DNA of 36,472 nt from Thermoflexales bacterium (GTDB lineage: Bacteria > Chloroflexota > Anaerolineae > J036 > Brachytrichaceae). Where the stretch lies: contig JAIBCK010000028.1 of NCBI GenBank assembly GCA_019694215.1, positions 1-36,472 of the forward strand. Direction: 5' to 3'. How positions within the stretch are numbered: the stretch's first letter is position 1; the number at the start of each line of letters is the position of its first letter. Made by a program: the position numbers and the translations under genes. Shown here piece by piece: positions 18,219 to 25,862 of the stretch. The notes below the pieces were generated by a model, which saw only the letters and a list, made by a program, of their open reading frames with translations, had not been told where the DNA came from and searched no databases.

Positions 18219-19172
18219 ATGTCCACTGACCGAAACCCCGGAATCCCGCTCGACCTCGACTGGGTGGCCGCGAGCCGCGTCAACCGCAGTGCGGTCGAAC
18301 GCCGCGCGGCCACCCTGCCCGGCCGCCGCACGGTGAAGGCCGACTGGCAGGCAGCCTGGCTCATCCGCGCCATCCAGGTGATCGACCTGACGACACTGTC
18401 CGGCGATGACACGCCCGGCGCCGTCCGCCGACTGTGTGCCAAGGCGCGAGCACCGCTGCGCGCCGACCTCGTCGCCGCGCTCGGTCTGACAGACCGGCGC
18501 ATCACGACGGGCGCAGTGTGCGTGTATCACGAGATGGTGCCCACAGCCGTCGAGGCCCTGAGTGGCTCCGGCATCCCGGTGGCCGCCGTCAGTACCGGCT
18601 TCCCGGCCGGGCTGAACCCGCTCGACCTGCGCATCGAGGAAATCCGCCGCTCCGTCGCCGCGGGGGCGGCTGAAATTGACATCGTCATCTCCCGCCGGCA
18701 CGTGCTGACGGGCAACTGGCGCGCGCTGTATGACGAGACGCGGGCCATGCGCGAGGCCTGTGGCGATGCGCACATGAAGGCGATCCTGGCCACCGGCGAG
18801 CTCGCCACCCTGACCAACGTACGAAAGGCCAGCCTGGTGTGCATGATGGCCGGGGCCGATTTCATCAAGACGAGCACGGGCAAGGAGACGGTCAACGCCA
18901 CCCTGCCCGTCAGCCTGACGATGGTGCGCGCGATCCGCGACTACCAGGCGCGCACCGGCCATGCCGTTGGCTTCAAGCCCGCGGGAGGCCTGCGCACGGC
19001 CAAGCAATCGCTGGACTGGCTGATTCTGATGAAGGAAGAGCTGGGCGATGCCTGGCTCTCCCCGGCGTTGTTCCGCATCGGCGCGAGCTCGCTGCTGGCC
19101 GACATCGAGCGCCAGATCGAACACTACGTCACCGGCGCGTACTCGGCAAGTTTCCGCCACCCCATGCAATAG
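18219..19172 (+). CDS. deoC: Deoxyribose-phosphate aldolase
   Basis: A 317-residue class I aldolase that splits 2-deoxyribose 5-phosphate into acetaldehyde and glyceraldehyde 3-phosphate in deoxynucleoside breakdown. Family motifs: IDLTTLSGDD near the N-terminus, AAVSTGFPAG, AAEIDIVI, the Schiff-base Lys217 in FIKTSTGK, and the second active-site Lys in GFKPAGGLRT. It is longer than the 220-260-residue bacterial short form and resembles the longer form common in eukaryotes and some bacteria. The gene for a double-domain aldehyde dehydrogenase follows after 24 bases, which fits removal of the acetaldehyde formed. The ATG at 18219 suits the -10 box just upstream; no strong Shine-Dalgarno is seen. 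Confidence 0.95.
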   Translation: MSTDRNPGIPLDLDWVAASRVNRSAVERRAATLPGRRTVKADWQAAWLIRAIQVIDLTTLSGDDTPGAVRRLCAKARAPLRADLVAALGLTDRRITTGAVCVYHEMVPTAVEALSGSGIPVAAVSTGFPAGLNPLDLRIEEIRRSVAAGAAEIDIVISRRHVLTGNWRALYDETRAMREACGDAHMKAILATGELATLTNVRKASLVCMMAGADFIKTSTGKETVNATLPVSLTMVRAIRDYQARTGHAVGFKPAGGLRTAKQSLDWLILMKEELGDAWLSPALFRIGASSLLADIERQIEHYVTGAYSASFRHPMQ

Positions 19173-19196
19173 CGCGGCCCTGCCGCGTACACAACC

Positions 19197-21599
19197 ATGA
19201 GCAAGATCGCCCGAATTCTGGACACCATGGAATATGGTCCCGCCCCCGAAAGCGCAAAACTGGCCAATCAGTGGCTGGATGCCCATCAGCGCAGCTTTGG
19301 CCTGTACTGCAACGGCGCCTGGACGACGCCGCGCGAGGCACAGCTTTTTGAAACGATCAACCCGGCGACGAACAAGCCACTGGCGCGCATCACGCAGGCC
19401 AGCGAGGCCGATGTCGATGCCGCGGTCGCCGCGGCGCACAAGGCGCACAAGGCCTGGTCGGCGCTGCCGGGGCACGCCCGCGCGCGGCACCTGTACGCCC
19501 TCTCTCGACTGATCCAGAAGCACTCGCGCCTCTTTGCCGTGCTCGAGACGATGGACAACGGCAAGACCATCCGCGAGACGCGCGACATCGATGTCCCACT
19601 GGTGGCGCGGCACTTCTATCACCACGCCGGGTGGGCGCAGCTCATGGACACCGAGCTGCGTGACTACAGTTCGTTGGGCGTGGTGGGCCAGATCCTGCCG
19701 TGGAATTTCCCGCTGCTGATGCTGTCGTGGAAGGTGGCCCCGGCGCTGGCGATGGGCAACACCGTCGTGCTCAAGCCATCGAAGTGGACGCCGCTCTCGG
19801 CAATCCTGTTTGCCGAGCTGTGCCATGAGGCCGGGCTGCCGCCCGGCGTGTTCAACCTGATCACAGGCAACAGCGACGCCGGCGAGCTGATCGTGCGGCA
19901 TCCCGGCGTGGACAAGATCGCCTTCACAGGCTCGACGGGCGTGGGCCGCCACCTGCGCGAGGTCACGGCCGGGAGCGGCAAGCGCCTGTCGCTCGAGTTG
20001 GGTGGCAAATCGCCGTTTATCGTATTCGAGGATGCCGACCTGGACAGCGCCATCGAGGGCGTGGTCGATGCGATCTGGTTCAACCAGGGCCAGGTGTGCT
20101 GCGCGGGCTCGCGCCTGCTGGTTCAGGAGGGCATCGCCGAGACCTTCTATGCCCGTCTCCGCGCGCGCATGGAGAAGCTGCGCATCGGGGATCCGCTCGA
20201 CAAGGCGATGGACATCGGTGCCATCGTGGCCCGGGCGCAGCTGGAGCAGATCAGCGCGCTGGTCGAGGACGGCGTGCGCGAGGGCTGCACGCTGTGGCAG
20301 CCGAGCTGGGTGGCCCCCAAGGATGGCTTCTTCTATCCCCCCACCCTGTTCACCAATGTCGCGCCCGCCGCGCGCATCGCGCAGGAGGAGATCTTCGGGC
20401 CGGTGCTGGTCGCGATGACGTTCCGCACGCCTGCCGAAGCCGTGGCGCTGGCAAACAACACCGTGTATGGCCTCGCCGCCAGCCTGTGGAGCGAGGATAT
20501 CAACCTTGCGTTGGAGATTTCGGGCCGGATCAAGGCCGGCGTGGTGTGGATCAACTCGACCAACCTCTTTGATGCAGCGGCTGGCTTTGGCGGCTACAAG
20601 GAGAGCGGGTTCGGACGTGAGGGCGGGCGGGAAGGCCTGTTTGAATACATCAAGTCGCGTCCCGTGGCTGCGGCAGCCCCGCGGCCGGCCCCTGCCGCGT
20701 CGGCCGTTGCTGCGGCCCTGGCGGCGGTGTCGCGCCTGAACGGCAGCGTCGACCGGACGCCCAAGCTGTATATCGGGGGCAAGCAGGCCCGGCCAGACAG
20801 CGGCTATTCGCGGCCCGTGCGCAACGCAGCCGGCGCGATCGTCGCCGAAGTGGGCGATGGCAACCGCAAGGACCTCCGCAACGCCGTCGAGGCGGCGCGG
20901 GCCGCCGCGGGCTGGGGCGATCAAACCGCCCACCTCCGCGCGCAAGTGCTCTACTACGTGGCGGAGAACCTGGCGGCCCGCAAGGCGGACTTCGCCGCCC
21001 GGCTGATCGAATCAACCGGCGTCAGCGCCGCGGACGCGCTTGCCGAAGTCGACGCGTCGGTGGACCGGCTGTTTACGTTTGCCGCTTGGGCAGACAAGTT
21101 CGACGGGGCCGTGCACCGGACGCCCTATCGGGCGGTGACGCTGGCCTTCAACGAGCCGGTCGGCGTGATCGGCATGGCCTGCCCCGATCAGCAGCCGCTG
21201 CTGTCGATGGTCACCCTGCTGGGCGCATCGATGGCCATGGGGAATACCGCCGTCGCGCTTGCCTCGGAAGCGCATCCCTTGATCGCCACCGACTTCTATC
21301 AGGTCCTGGACACCAGCGATGTGCCGGGCGGCGTGGTCAACCTGATCACGGGCGCGCGCGCGGAGCTCACCCGCGTCCTGGCCGACCACAACGACGTGGA
21401 TGCGCTTTGGGCGTTTGGCGATGCCGAGCTGCGCAAGATGGTCGAGCTCCGCTCGATCAGCAACCTCAAGCGCACCTGGTGCGAGCGTACGGATGGCAAG
21501 GAAGGGTTGGACTGGGCGGCGCCGGGCGATGCGCTCATTCAACATGCGCTGCGCCAGGCCACCCAGGTCAAGAACGTGTGGGCGCCCTACGGCGCGTGA
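19197..21599 (+). CDS. ALDH16-type double-domain aldehyde dehydrogenase
   Basis: An 800-residue protein with two aldehyde dehydrogenase domains, as in the ALDH16 family. The first domain (about 30-490) has all the catalytic parts: GQILPWNFPLLMLSWK, FTGSTGVG, LELGGKSPFIVFEDADLD and the catalytic Cys302 in GQVCCAGSRLLV. The second (about 520-800) is shorter and keeps fold features (VGVIGMACPDQQPL, GGVVNLITG). At the catalytic position it shows no Gln-x-Cys motif, so it is probably a structural, non-catalytic copy, as known for ALDH16. The deoC gene directly upstream suggests NAD(P)-dependent oxidation of acetaldehyde from deoxyribose phosphate, but the substrate is an inference. The stop abuts the convergent stop of the signal-peptidase-like gene. 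Confidence 0.9.
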   Translation: MSKIARILDTMEYGPAPESAKLANQWLDAHQRSFGLYCNGAWTTPREAQLFETINPATNKPLARITQASEADVDAAVAAAHKAHKAWSALPGHARARHLYALSRLIQKHSRLFAVLETMDNGKTIRETRDIDVPLVARHFYHHAGWAQLMDTELRDYSSLGVVGQILPWNFPLLMLSWKVAPALAMGNTVVLKPSKWTPLSAILFAELCHEAGLPPGVFNLITGNSDAGELIVRHPGVDKIAFTGSTGVGRHLREVTAGSGKRLSLELGGKSPFIVFEDADLDSAIEGVVDAIWFNQGQVCCAGSRLLVQEGIAETFYARLRARMEKLRIGDPLDKAMDIGAIVARAQLEQISALVEDGVREGCTLWQPSWVAPKDGFFYPPTLFTNVAPAARIAQEEIFGPVLVAMTFRTPAEAVALANNTVYGLAASLWSEDINLALEISGRIKAGVVWINSTNLFDAAAGFGGYKESGFGREGGREGLFEYIKSRPVAAAAPRPAPAASAVAAALAAVSRLNGSVDRTPKLYIGGKQARPDSGYSRPVRNAAGAIVAEVGDGNRKDLRNAVEAARAAAGWGDQTAHLRAQVLYYVAENLAARKADFAARLIESTGVSAADALAEVDASVDRLFTFAAWADKFDGAVHRTPYRAVTLAFNEPVGVIGMACPDQQPLLSMVTLLGASMAMGNTAVALASEAHPLIATDFYQVLDTSDVPGGVVNLITGARAELTRVLADHNDVDALWAFGDAELRKMVELRSISNLKRTWCERTDGKEGLDWAAPGDALIQHALRQATQVKNVWAPYGA

Positions 21600-22244
21600 T
21601 CAGGGCGTGCGTTCTTTGACAAGCGCACCGACGCGGCCTGCAGGCCAGTAGCTCAGCCACAACCGGCCGACCAGGGCGCTGGCGGGTACCGGCCCCCACA
21701 CGCGGCTGTCGACAAAGAAGGCGCGGTTGTCGCTGAGCACGAAATACTCGTCTCCTTTCAGGGTGACTTCGAGCGACATCGAGAGCGCGATGCCGGCCGT
21801 CAGCGCGGCCGGCTGAAGGTAGGGCTCGGCAAGGGGTTGACCATCCACAAACACCTGGGCGCCGTGCAGCTCAATGCGCTCGCCGGGAAGGCCGATGACG
21901 CGGCGTGCCGCCGAGCGGGACGGGTTGGTGGGGATGGACACGGCCACCAGATCGCCGCGCGCGGGCGCGGTCAGCAGGTAGGTCAGCCGGCTGACCAGGA
22001 GGCGCTGCTCGTTCTGCACGAGCGGGCGCATGCCATCGTCGCCGACCAACATGCTTGACACCAGGGTCTGCAGGCCGACCAGCGCAAGGGCCACGGCGAG
22101 CGTCCACTCGAGCAGCGTGCGCCAGAGGGGCCGACGGGCGCGGGCGGTTGCCTCGATGACGGGCGATGCGTCGGCGGTTATGTCCGGGACAAGGTGGCGG
22201 CCCTGACGCCCCGGGATGGCATTTTCAACCGGTTGCGGAATCAC
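21600..22244 (-). CDS. Signal peptidase I homologue lacking the catalytic dyad
   Basis: 214 residues from a GTG start at 22244; no suitable ATG exists. The layout is that of signal peptidase I: cytoplasmic N-terminus, one membrane helix (about 46-66), then the extracytoplasmic S24/S26 peptidase fold with PARGDLVAVSIP, RRVIGLPGERIELH and a box resembling DNRxxSxDSR-WG. The residues that do the chemistry are replaced. The nucleophile Ser of SMxP reads Gly71 (DGMRP), the general-base Lys of K-R-x-x-G reads Arg114 (ARRVIGLPG), and the Ser of the last box reads Phe177. The reading frame is intact, so this looks like a maintained pseudoenzyme rather than a pseudogene. It could bind preproteins or partner an active peptidase elsewhere. 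Confidence 0.82.
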   Translation of the reverse strand: MIPQPVENAIPGRQGRHLVPDITADASPVIEATARARRPLWRTLLEWTLAVALALVGLQTLVSSMLVGDDGMRPLVQNEQRLLVSRLTYLLTAPARGDLVAVSIPTNPSRSAARRVIGLPGERIELHGAQVFVDGQPLAEPYLQPAALTAGIALSMSLEVTLKGDEYFVLSDNRAFFVDSRVWGPVPASALVGRLWLSYWPAGRVGALVKERTP

Positions 22245-22329
22245 GTGGCTGCAAAGTTTAACGCTAAAATCCCCTGAACTGATTTAGCGGCGTCCGCCCC
22301 GGCGGCTGCGCCAATCGAAAGGGTATCCA

Positions 22330-23832
22330 ATGAAACGATCCAGTGGGGTTCTGTTGCATCCCACCTCCCTCCCCGGCCGCTACGGCATCGGCGAGTTCAG
22401 CACTCAGGCCTATCGCTTCGTCGACTGGCTGGTGTCGGCTGGCCAGACCCTGTGGCAGGTGATGCCGCTCGGTCCAACGGGCTTTGGCGACTCACCCTAT
22501 CAGTGTTTCTCGGCCTTTGCCGGCAACCCGCTGTTGATCAGCCTCGACCAACTGGTGGCGGAAGGGGCGCTGGATGCAGCGGCGCTGGACGCGGACGCCC
22601 TCGCCAGCGTACCGGCCTTTCCTGCGACCAGGGTCGACTACGGCCCGGTCATCGAGTTCAAGAAGAAAATGCTGCGGCGCTCATACGACGTCTTCGCGGC
22701 GCGGGCGGGCAGCGCGCAACGCGCCGACTTCGCCGCCTTCTGTGATCGAAATGCCGCCTGGCTGGACGATTACGCGCTGTTCATCGCGCTCAAGGATGCC
22801 CACAACGGCAATGTGTGGAACACCTGGGAGCCTGCCATCGCGCGCCATGAAACAGCTGCCGTGCGCGAGGCACGGGCGGCACTGCGTGAGGCCGTGGAGG
22901 CGCAGGCCTACTACCAGTATCAATTCTTCCGGCAGTGGGAGGCGCTGCGTGCCTATGCGAATGAAAAGGGCGTGCGTGTCATCGGCGACATCCCAATCTT
23001 CGTCGCGTTTGACAGCGCAGACGCCTGGTCGCACCGCGATGAGTTTTACTTCGACGAGACCCTGCAACCGACCGTGATCGCCGGTGTTCCGCCGGACTAC
23101 TTCAGCCCGACCGGACAACGCTGGGGCAACCCGCTCTACCGTTGGGACGTGATGGCCGCCCGCGGCTACGGCTGGTGGATCGAACGCTGCCGCGCCGCGT
23201 TCGGGCTGTACGACGTTCTGCGCATCGACCACTTCCGTGGCTTCGAGTCGTACTGGGAGGTGCCCGCCAGTGAGCCCACCGCGATGATCGGGAAGTGGGT
23301 CAAGGGGCCGGGCCTCGACCTCTTCCGCACCATCGAAGGCGCCCTCGGCAAGCTGCCGATCATTGCCGAAGACCTCGGCGTGATCACCCCCGAGGTCGAG
23401 GCGCTGCGCGACCAGGCCGGCTTCCCGGGCATGCGCGTGTTGCAGTTTGCATTCGTGGCCGACACAGCCTCGGCGTTTCTCCCGCACAACTACGTGCCCA
23501 ACACTGTGGCGTATGTCGGCACGCACGACAACGACACGACTATGGGTTGGTGGGCATCGTTGGACGCGCCGACGCGCGCGCAGGTGACCGACTACACCGG
23601 GACGGAGGGCGACGACATCGCGTGGGACCTCATCCGCAGCCTGAGCGCGTCCGTCGCGAATACGGTGATCCTCACCATGCAGGACCTGCTGAAGCTGGGG
23701 GGCGAAGCGCGCATGAATCTGCCCGGCCGCGCGGGAGGGAACTGGGGCTGGCGCATCCAGGCGAAGGACATGGACCAGGCGGTGGCGGCCCGCCTGCGAA
23801 CGTTGACCGCAACCTACGGCCGCAACGGGTAG
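22330..23832 (+). CDS. malQ: 4-alpha-glucanotransferase (amylomaltase)
   Basis: A 500-residue GH77 enzyme that transfers alpha-1,4-glucan segments between maltooligosaccharides in the cytoplasm. The N-terminus SSGVLLHPTSLPGRYGIGEF and GPTGFGDSPYQCFSAFAGNP are diagnostic. Catalytic residues are visible: Asp300 (RIDHFRGF, nucleophile), Glu347 (IIAEDLGVI, acid/base) and Asp400 (GTHDNDT). The length matches Thermus-type amylomaltase. The ATG at 22330 has an AAAGGG site 6 bases upstream. A TAAAAT at 22265-22270 may be its -10 box. It stands alone, without other glycogen or maltose genes nearby, and ends at a strong hairpin shared with mscL. Confidence 0.97.
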   Translation: MKRSSGVLLHPTSLPGRYGIGEFSTQAYRFVDWLVSAGQTLWQVMPLGPTGFGDSPYQCFSAFAGNPLLISLDQLVAEGALDAAALDADALASVPAFPATRVDYGPVIEFKKKMLRRSYDVFAARAGSAQRADFAAFCDRNAAWLDDYALFIALKDAHNGNVWNTWEPAIARHETAAVREARAALREAVEAQAYYQYQFFRQWEALRAYANEKGVRVIGDIPIFVAFDSADAWSHRDEFYFDETLQPTVIAGVPPDYFSPTGQRWGNPLYRWDVMAARGYGWWIERCRAAFGLYDVLRIDHFRGFESYWEVPASEPTAMIGKWVKGPGLDLFRTIEGALGKLPIIAEDLGVITPEVEALRDQAGFPGMRVLQFAFVADTASAFLPHNYVPNTVAYVGTHDNDTTMGWWASLDAPTRAQVTDYTGTEGDDIAWDLIRSLSASVANTVILTMQDLLKLGGEARMNLPGRAGGNWGWRIQAKDMDQAVAARLRTLTATYGRNG

Positions 23833-23855
23833 GCCTTCGACCGAAACCCGGGACG

Positions 23856-23899
23856 AAAAAGAAACCGGCCGTCGCGATGGTCTCGCGACGGCCGGTTGC
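23856..23899. terminator. Bidirectional hairpin terminator between malQ and mscL
   Basis: A perfect 15-bp stem (23863-23877 with 23883-23897) with a 5-base loop. On the minus strand it is followed by TTTCTTTTTC, a good terminator tail for mscL. On the plus strand the tail is weaker (GCGTTTG), so termination of malQ may be less efficient. Confidence 0.85.
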
Positions 23900-23920
23900 G
23901 TTTGATCGATTTGTCGCGGA

Positions 23921-24271
23921 CTACTTGTCCAGCATGTCCTTGGCGAAAATCTTGATCAGGATGTAGACCACCGCCATGACGATGATGAAATCCACGATCG
24001 TGCTGATGAAGTGACCGTACTTGAGATACAGGTCCGTGGCCTTGCCATCAACCATGCCCTGCCCGAGGGAAACCTTGAGCGAGGCCAGGTCGAGACCGGC
24101 CAGCACCTTGCCGATCAGCGGGTTGATCAGGTCCTCGACGAGGGCCGAGACCAGCTTGGTCGACGCGCCGCCGATGATGACACCGATGGCCAGGGCAATG
24201 GCGTTGGTCTTGGTCAGAAAGCGCTGGAACTCACCGAGCATGCCGGGGGCCTGGGGAACGGGCTTGTTCAT
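23921..24271 (-). CDS. mscL: Large-conductance mechanosensitive channel MscL
   Basis: A 116-residue membrane protein of the MscL family, the osmotic safety valve that opens under membrane tension. Helix TM1 carries the family signature in the form NAIALAIGVIIGGASTKLV, followed by SALVEDLINPLIG. TM2 is FISTIVDFIIVMAVVYILIK, and the protein ends in a short charged tail. The usual RGNVVDLAVG element reads KTNAIALAIG, so it belongs to a divergent branch, and the C-terminal bundle is very short. The ATG at 24271 is preceded by AAGGAG at a rather long spacing of 13 bases. A TATCAT on the minus strand at 24348-24353 could be the -10 box. It ends at the hairpin shared with malQ. Confidence 0.9.
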   Translation of the reverse strand: MNKPVPQAPGMLGEFQRFLTKTNAIALAIGVIIGGASTKLVSALVEDLINPLIGKVLAGLDLASLKVSLGQGMVDGKATDLYLKYGHFISTIVDFIIVMAVVYILIKIFAKDMLDK

Positions 24272-24388
24272 GATGTTTGAATTACTCCTTGCTGTTTGTG
24301 ATGTCGTTGACCGGGCGGGCCAGACCCCGACCCGGATGCAAGGCCGAATGATAGCCCGAAATTGGCGGAATGGAGAACCCGCCTGACC

Positions 24389-24394
24389 TATAAT
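24389..24394 (+). promoter_or_regulatory. Candidate -10 box (TATAAT) of nuoN
   Basis: A perfect TATAAT 34 bases before the nuoN ATG. No consensus -35 box is visible at the expected distance. It suggests that nuoN has its own promoter here. Confidence 0.4.
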
Positions 24395-24428
24395 CGGCGG
24401 TCGTAGAACACGCCTGATTTTCATTGAC

Positions 24429-25862
24429 ATGAACGAACTTCTTCTGGTCCTTCCACCCCTGATTTTTGCGCTTGGCGGCGTCGTCCTGTTGATGGTCGAC
24501 CTGGCGATACCCCGCGAGCGCAAGTCACTCACGGCCGGCATGGCAGCCGTCGTCAGCGCCGCGGCGGCCCTGTGCGCCATTTTGCAATGGGGGCTGGCCG
24601 GCAGCGGCTTTCAGGGCATGATCTCGGTTGATGGTGTGGCGCTTGCCCTCGACGCGCTGGTCGGGGTGATCGGTGTAATGACCATCGGGTTGAGCCTGCG
24701 CTACAACGCGCTGCGCGGCATTCTGCGCGGCGAATTCTTTGTGCTGATGTTGTTTTCGTTGTCCGGCATGGCCCTGATTGGCCACGCGGCCAACCTGCTC
24801 ACGATCTTCCTCGCCATCGAACTGCTTTCGATTCCCCTTTACGTGCTGAGCGGAATTGCGCGACCGCGCCTCGACAGCGAGGAGAGCGCGATGAAGTACT
24901 TCCTGCTTGGCGCCTTTGCCTCGGGCTTTCTCGTGTTCGGCATGGCCCTGGTCTACGGTGCGACGGGCCAGCTCTCGCTGACGGGCATCGCGAGGACACT
25001 CATCACGTCAACCAGTGTTCCCCTGCTGGTCGTAGGGGCGGCCTTGATGCTGGTCGGGCTCGGGTTCAAGGTTGCGGCAGCGCCCTTCCACATGTGGACG
25101 CCAGACGTGTATCAGGGTGCCCCCACGACGGTGACCGCCTTCATGTCGACGGCGACCAAGGCCGCCGGCTTCGTTGCCCTCCTGCGCGTGTTTGGCGTCG
25201 CCCTGGGTGACCTCGCCAACGTGTGGCAGCCGGCCTTCGCAGCACTTTCTGCGCTGACGATGATGATCGGCAACCTCGGCGCGCTGACGCAGATCAACCT
25301 CAAGCGTATGCTGGCGTATTCGAGCATCGCGCACGCGGGCTACCTGTTGATGGGCCTGGCCGCGGGGGGCGTCAGCGGCGTGCGTGGCGTGGTCTTCTAC
25401 CTCCCGGCGTATGCGGCCGCTTCGCTTGCGGCGTTCGCGGCGATGACCGCCGCGCACAACGGTGAGGAAGATCAGTCTATCAGCGCCTACGCCGGCCTGT
25501 CCCGCACGCGGCCGGGTTGGGCGCTGGTCATGGCCGTGGCGATGCTATCGCTTCTCGGCATTCCACCCACGGCCGGCTTTGTCGGCAAGTACATGCTCTT
25601 CCAGTCCGCCATCGATGTCGGCCTGGTCCCGCTGGCCGTGATCGGTGTACTGACCAGCGTGGTGTCGGGTTACTACTACCTGCGTGTCATCGTCACGATG
25701 TATTTCGAGGCACCGCCCGAGGGCGTTGCAGTGACGAAGGGCAACCGCCTCAGCCTGCACTGGGTAACCGGCGCCATCGCTGCAGCGGCCTCCATCGTGC
25801 TGGGCATCCTGCCCGCCCCCCTGATCAACGCCGTGACGGCAGGCGTGACTTCAATCCGTTAG
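24429..25862 (+). CDS. nuoN: NADH-quinone oxidoreductase subunit N
   Basis: A 477-residue polytopic membrane protein, one of the three antiporter-like proton-pumping subunits of respiratory complex I. It has the many hydrophobic helices expected (about 14) and conserved family segments: FLAIELLSIPLYVLSG (with the key helix-5 Glu), AMKYFLLGAFASGFLVFG, GLGFKVAAAPFHMWTPDVYQGAPTT written here in part, NLKRMLAYSSIAHAGY and LLGIPPTAGFVGK. The lysines of the pumping path are therefore present. Normally nuoN ends a 10-14 gene nuo operon, yet no other nuo gene is in this window, so it is separate from the rest. Its stop overlaps the convergent sulfurtransferase gene by 4 bases. Confidence 0.96.
   Translation: MNELLLVLPPLIFALGGVVLLMVDLAIPRERKSLTAGMAAVVSAAAALCAILQWGLAGSGFQGMISVDGVALALDALVGVIGVMTIGLSLRYNALRGILRGEFFVLMLFSLSGMALIGHAANLLTIFLAIELLSIPLYVLSGIARPRLDSEESAMKYFLLGAFASGFLVFGMALVYGATGQLSLTGIARTLITSTSVPLLVVGAALMLVGLGFKVAAAPFHMWTPDVYQGAPTTVTAFMSTATKAAGFVALLRVFGVALGDLANVWQPAFAALSALTMMIGNLGALTQINLKRMLAYSSIAHAGYLLMGLAAGGVSGVRGVVFYLPAYAAASLAAFAAMTAAHNGEEDQSISAYAGLSRTRPGWALVMAVAMLSLLGIPPTAGFVGKYMLFQSAIDVGLVPLAVIGVLTSVVSGYYYLRVIVTMYFEAPPEGVAVTKGNRLSLHWVTGAIAAAASIVLGILPAPLINAVTAGVTSIR

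Noticed and set aside
17883-20945. A 1020-codon open frame antisense to deoC and the dehydrogenase
   Set aside because: Long antisense frames are expected at this GC content. It mirrors two strongly conserved enzymes and its translation is Arg/Gly/His-rich without motifs.
21600-22244. Signal-peptidase-like gene as a frameshifted pseudogene
   Set aside because: All fold motifs lie in one uninterrupted frame, and the changed residues are single substitutions, not a frame change.
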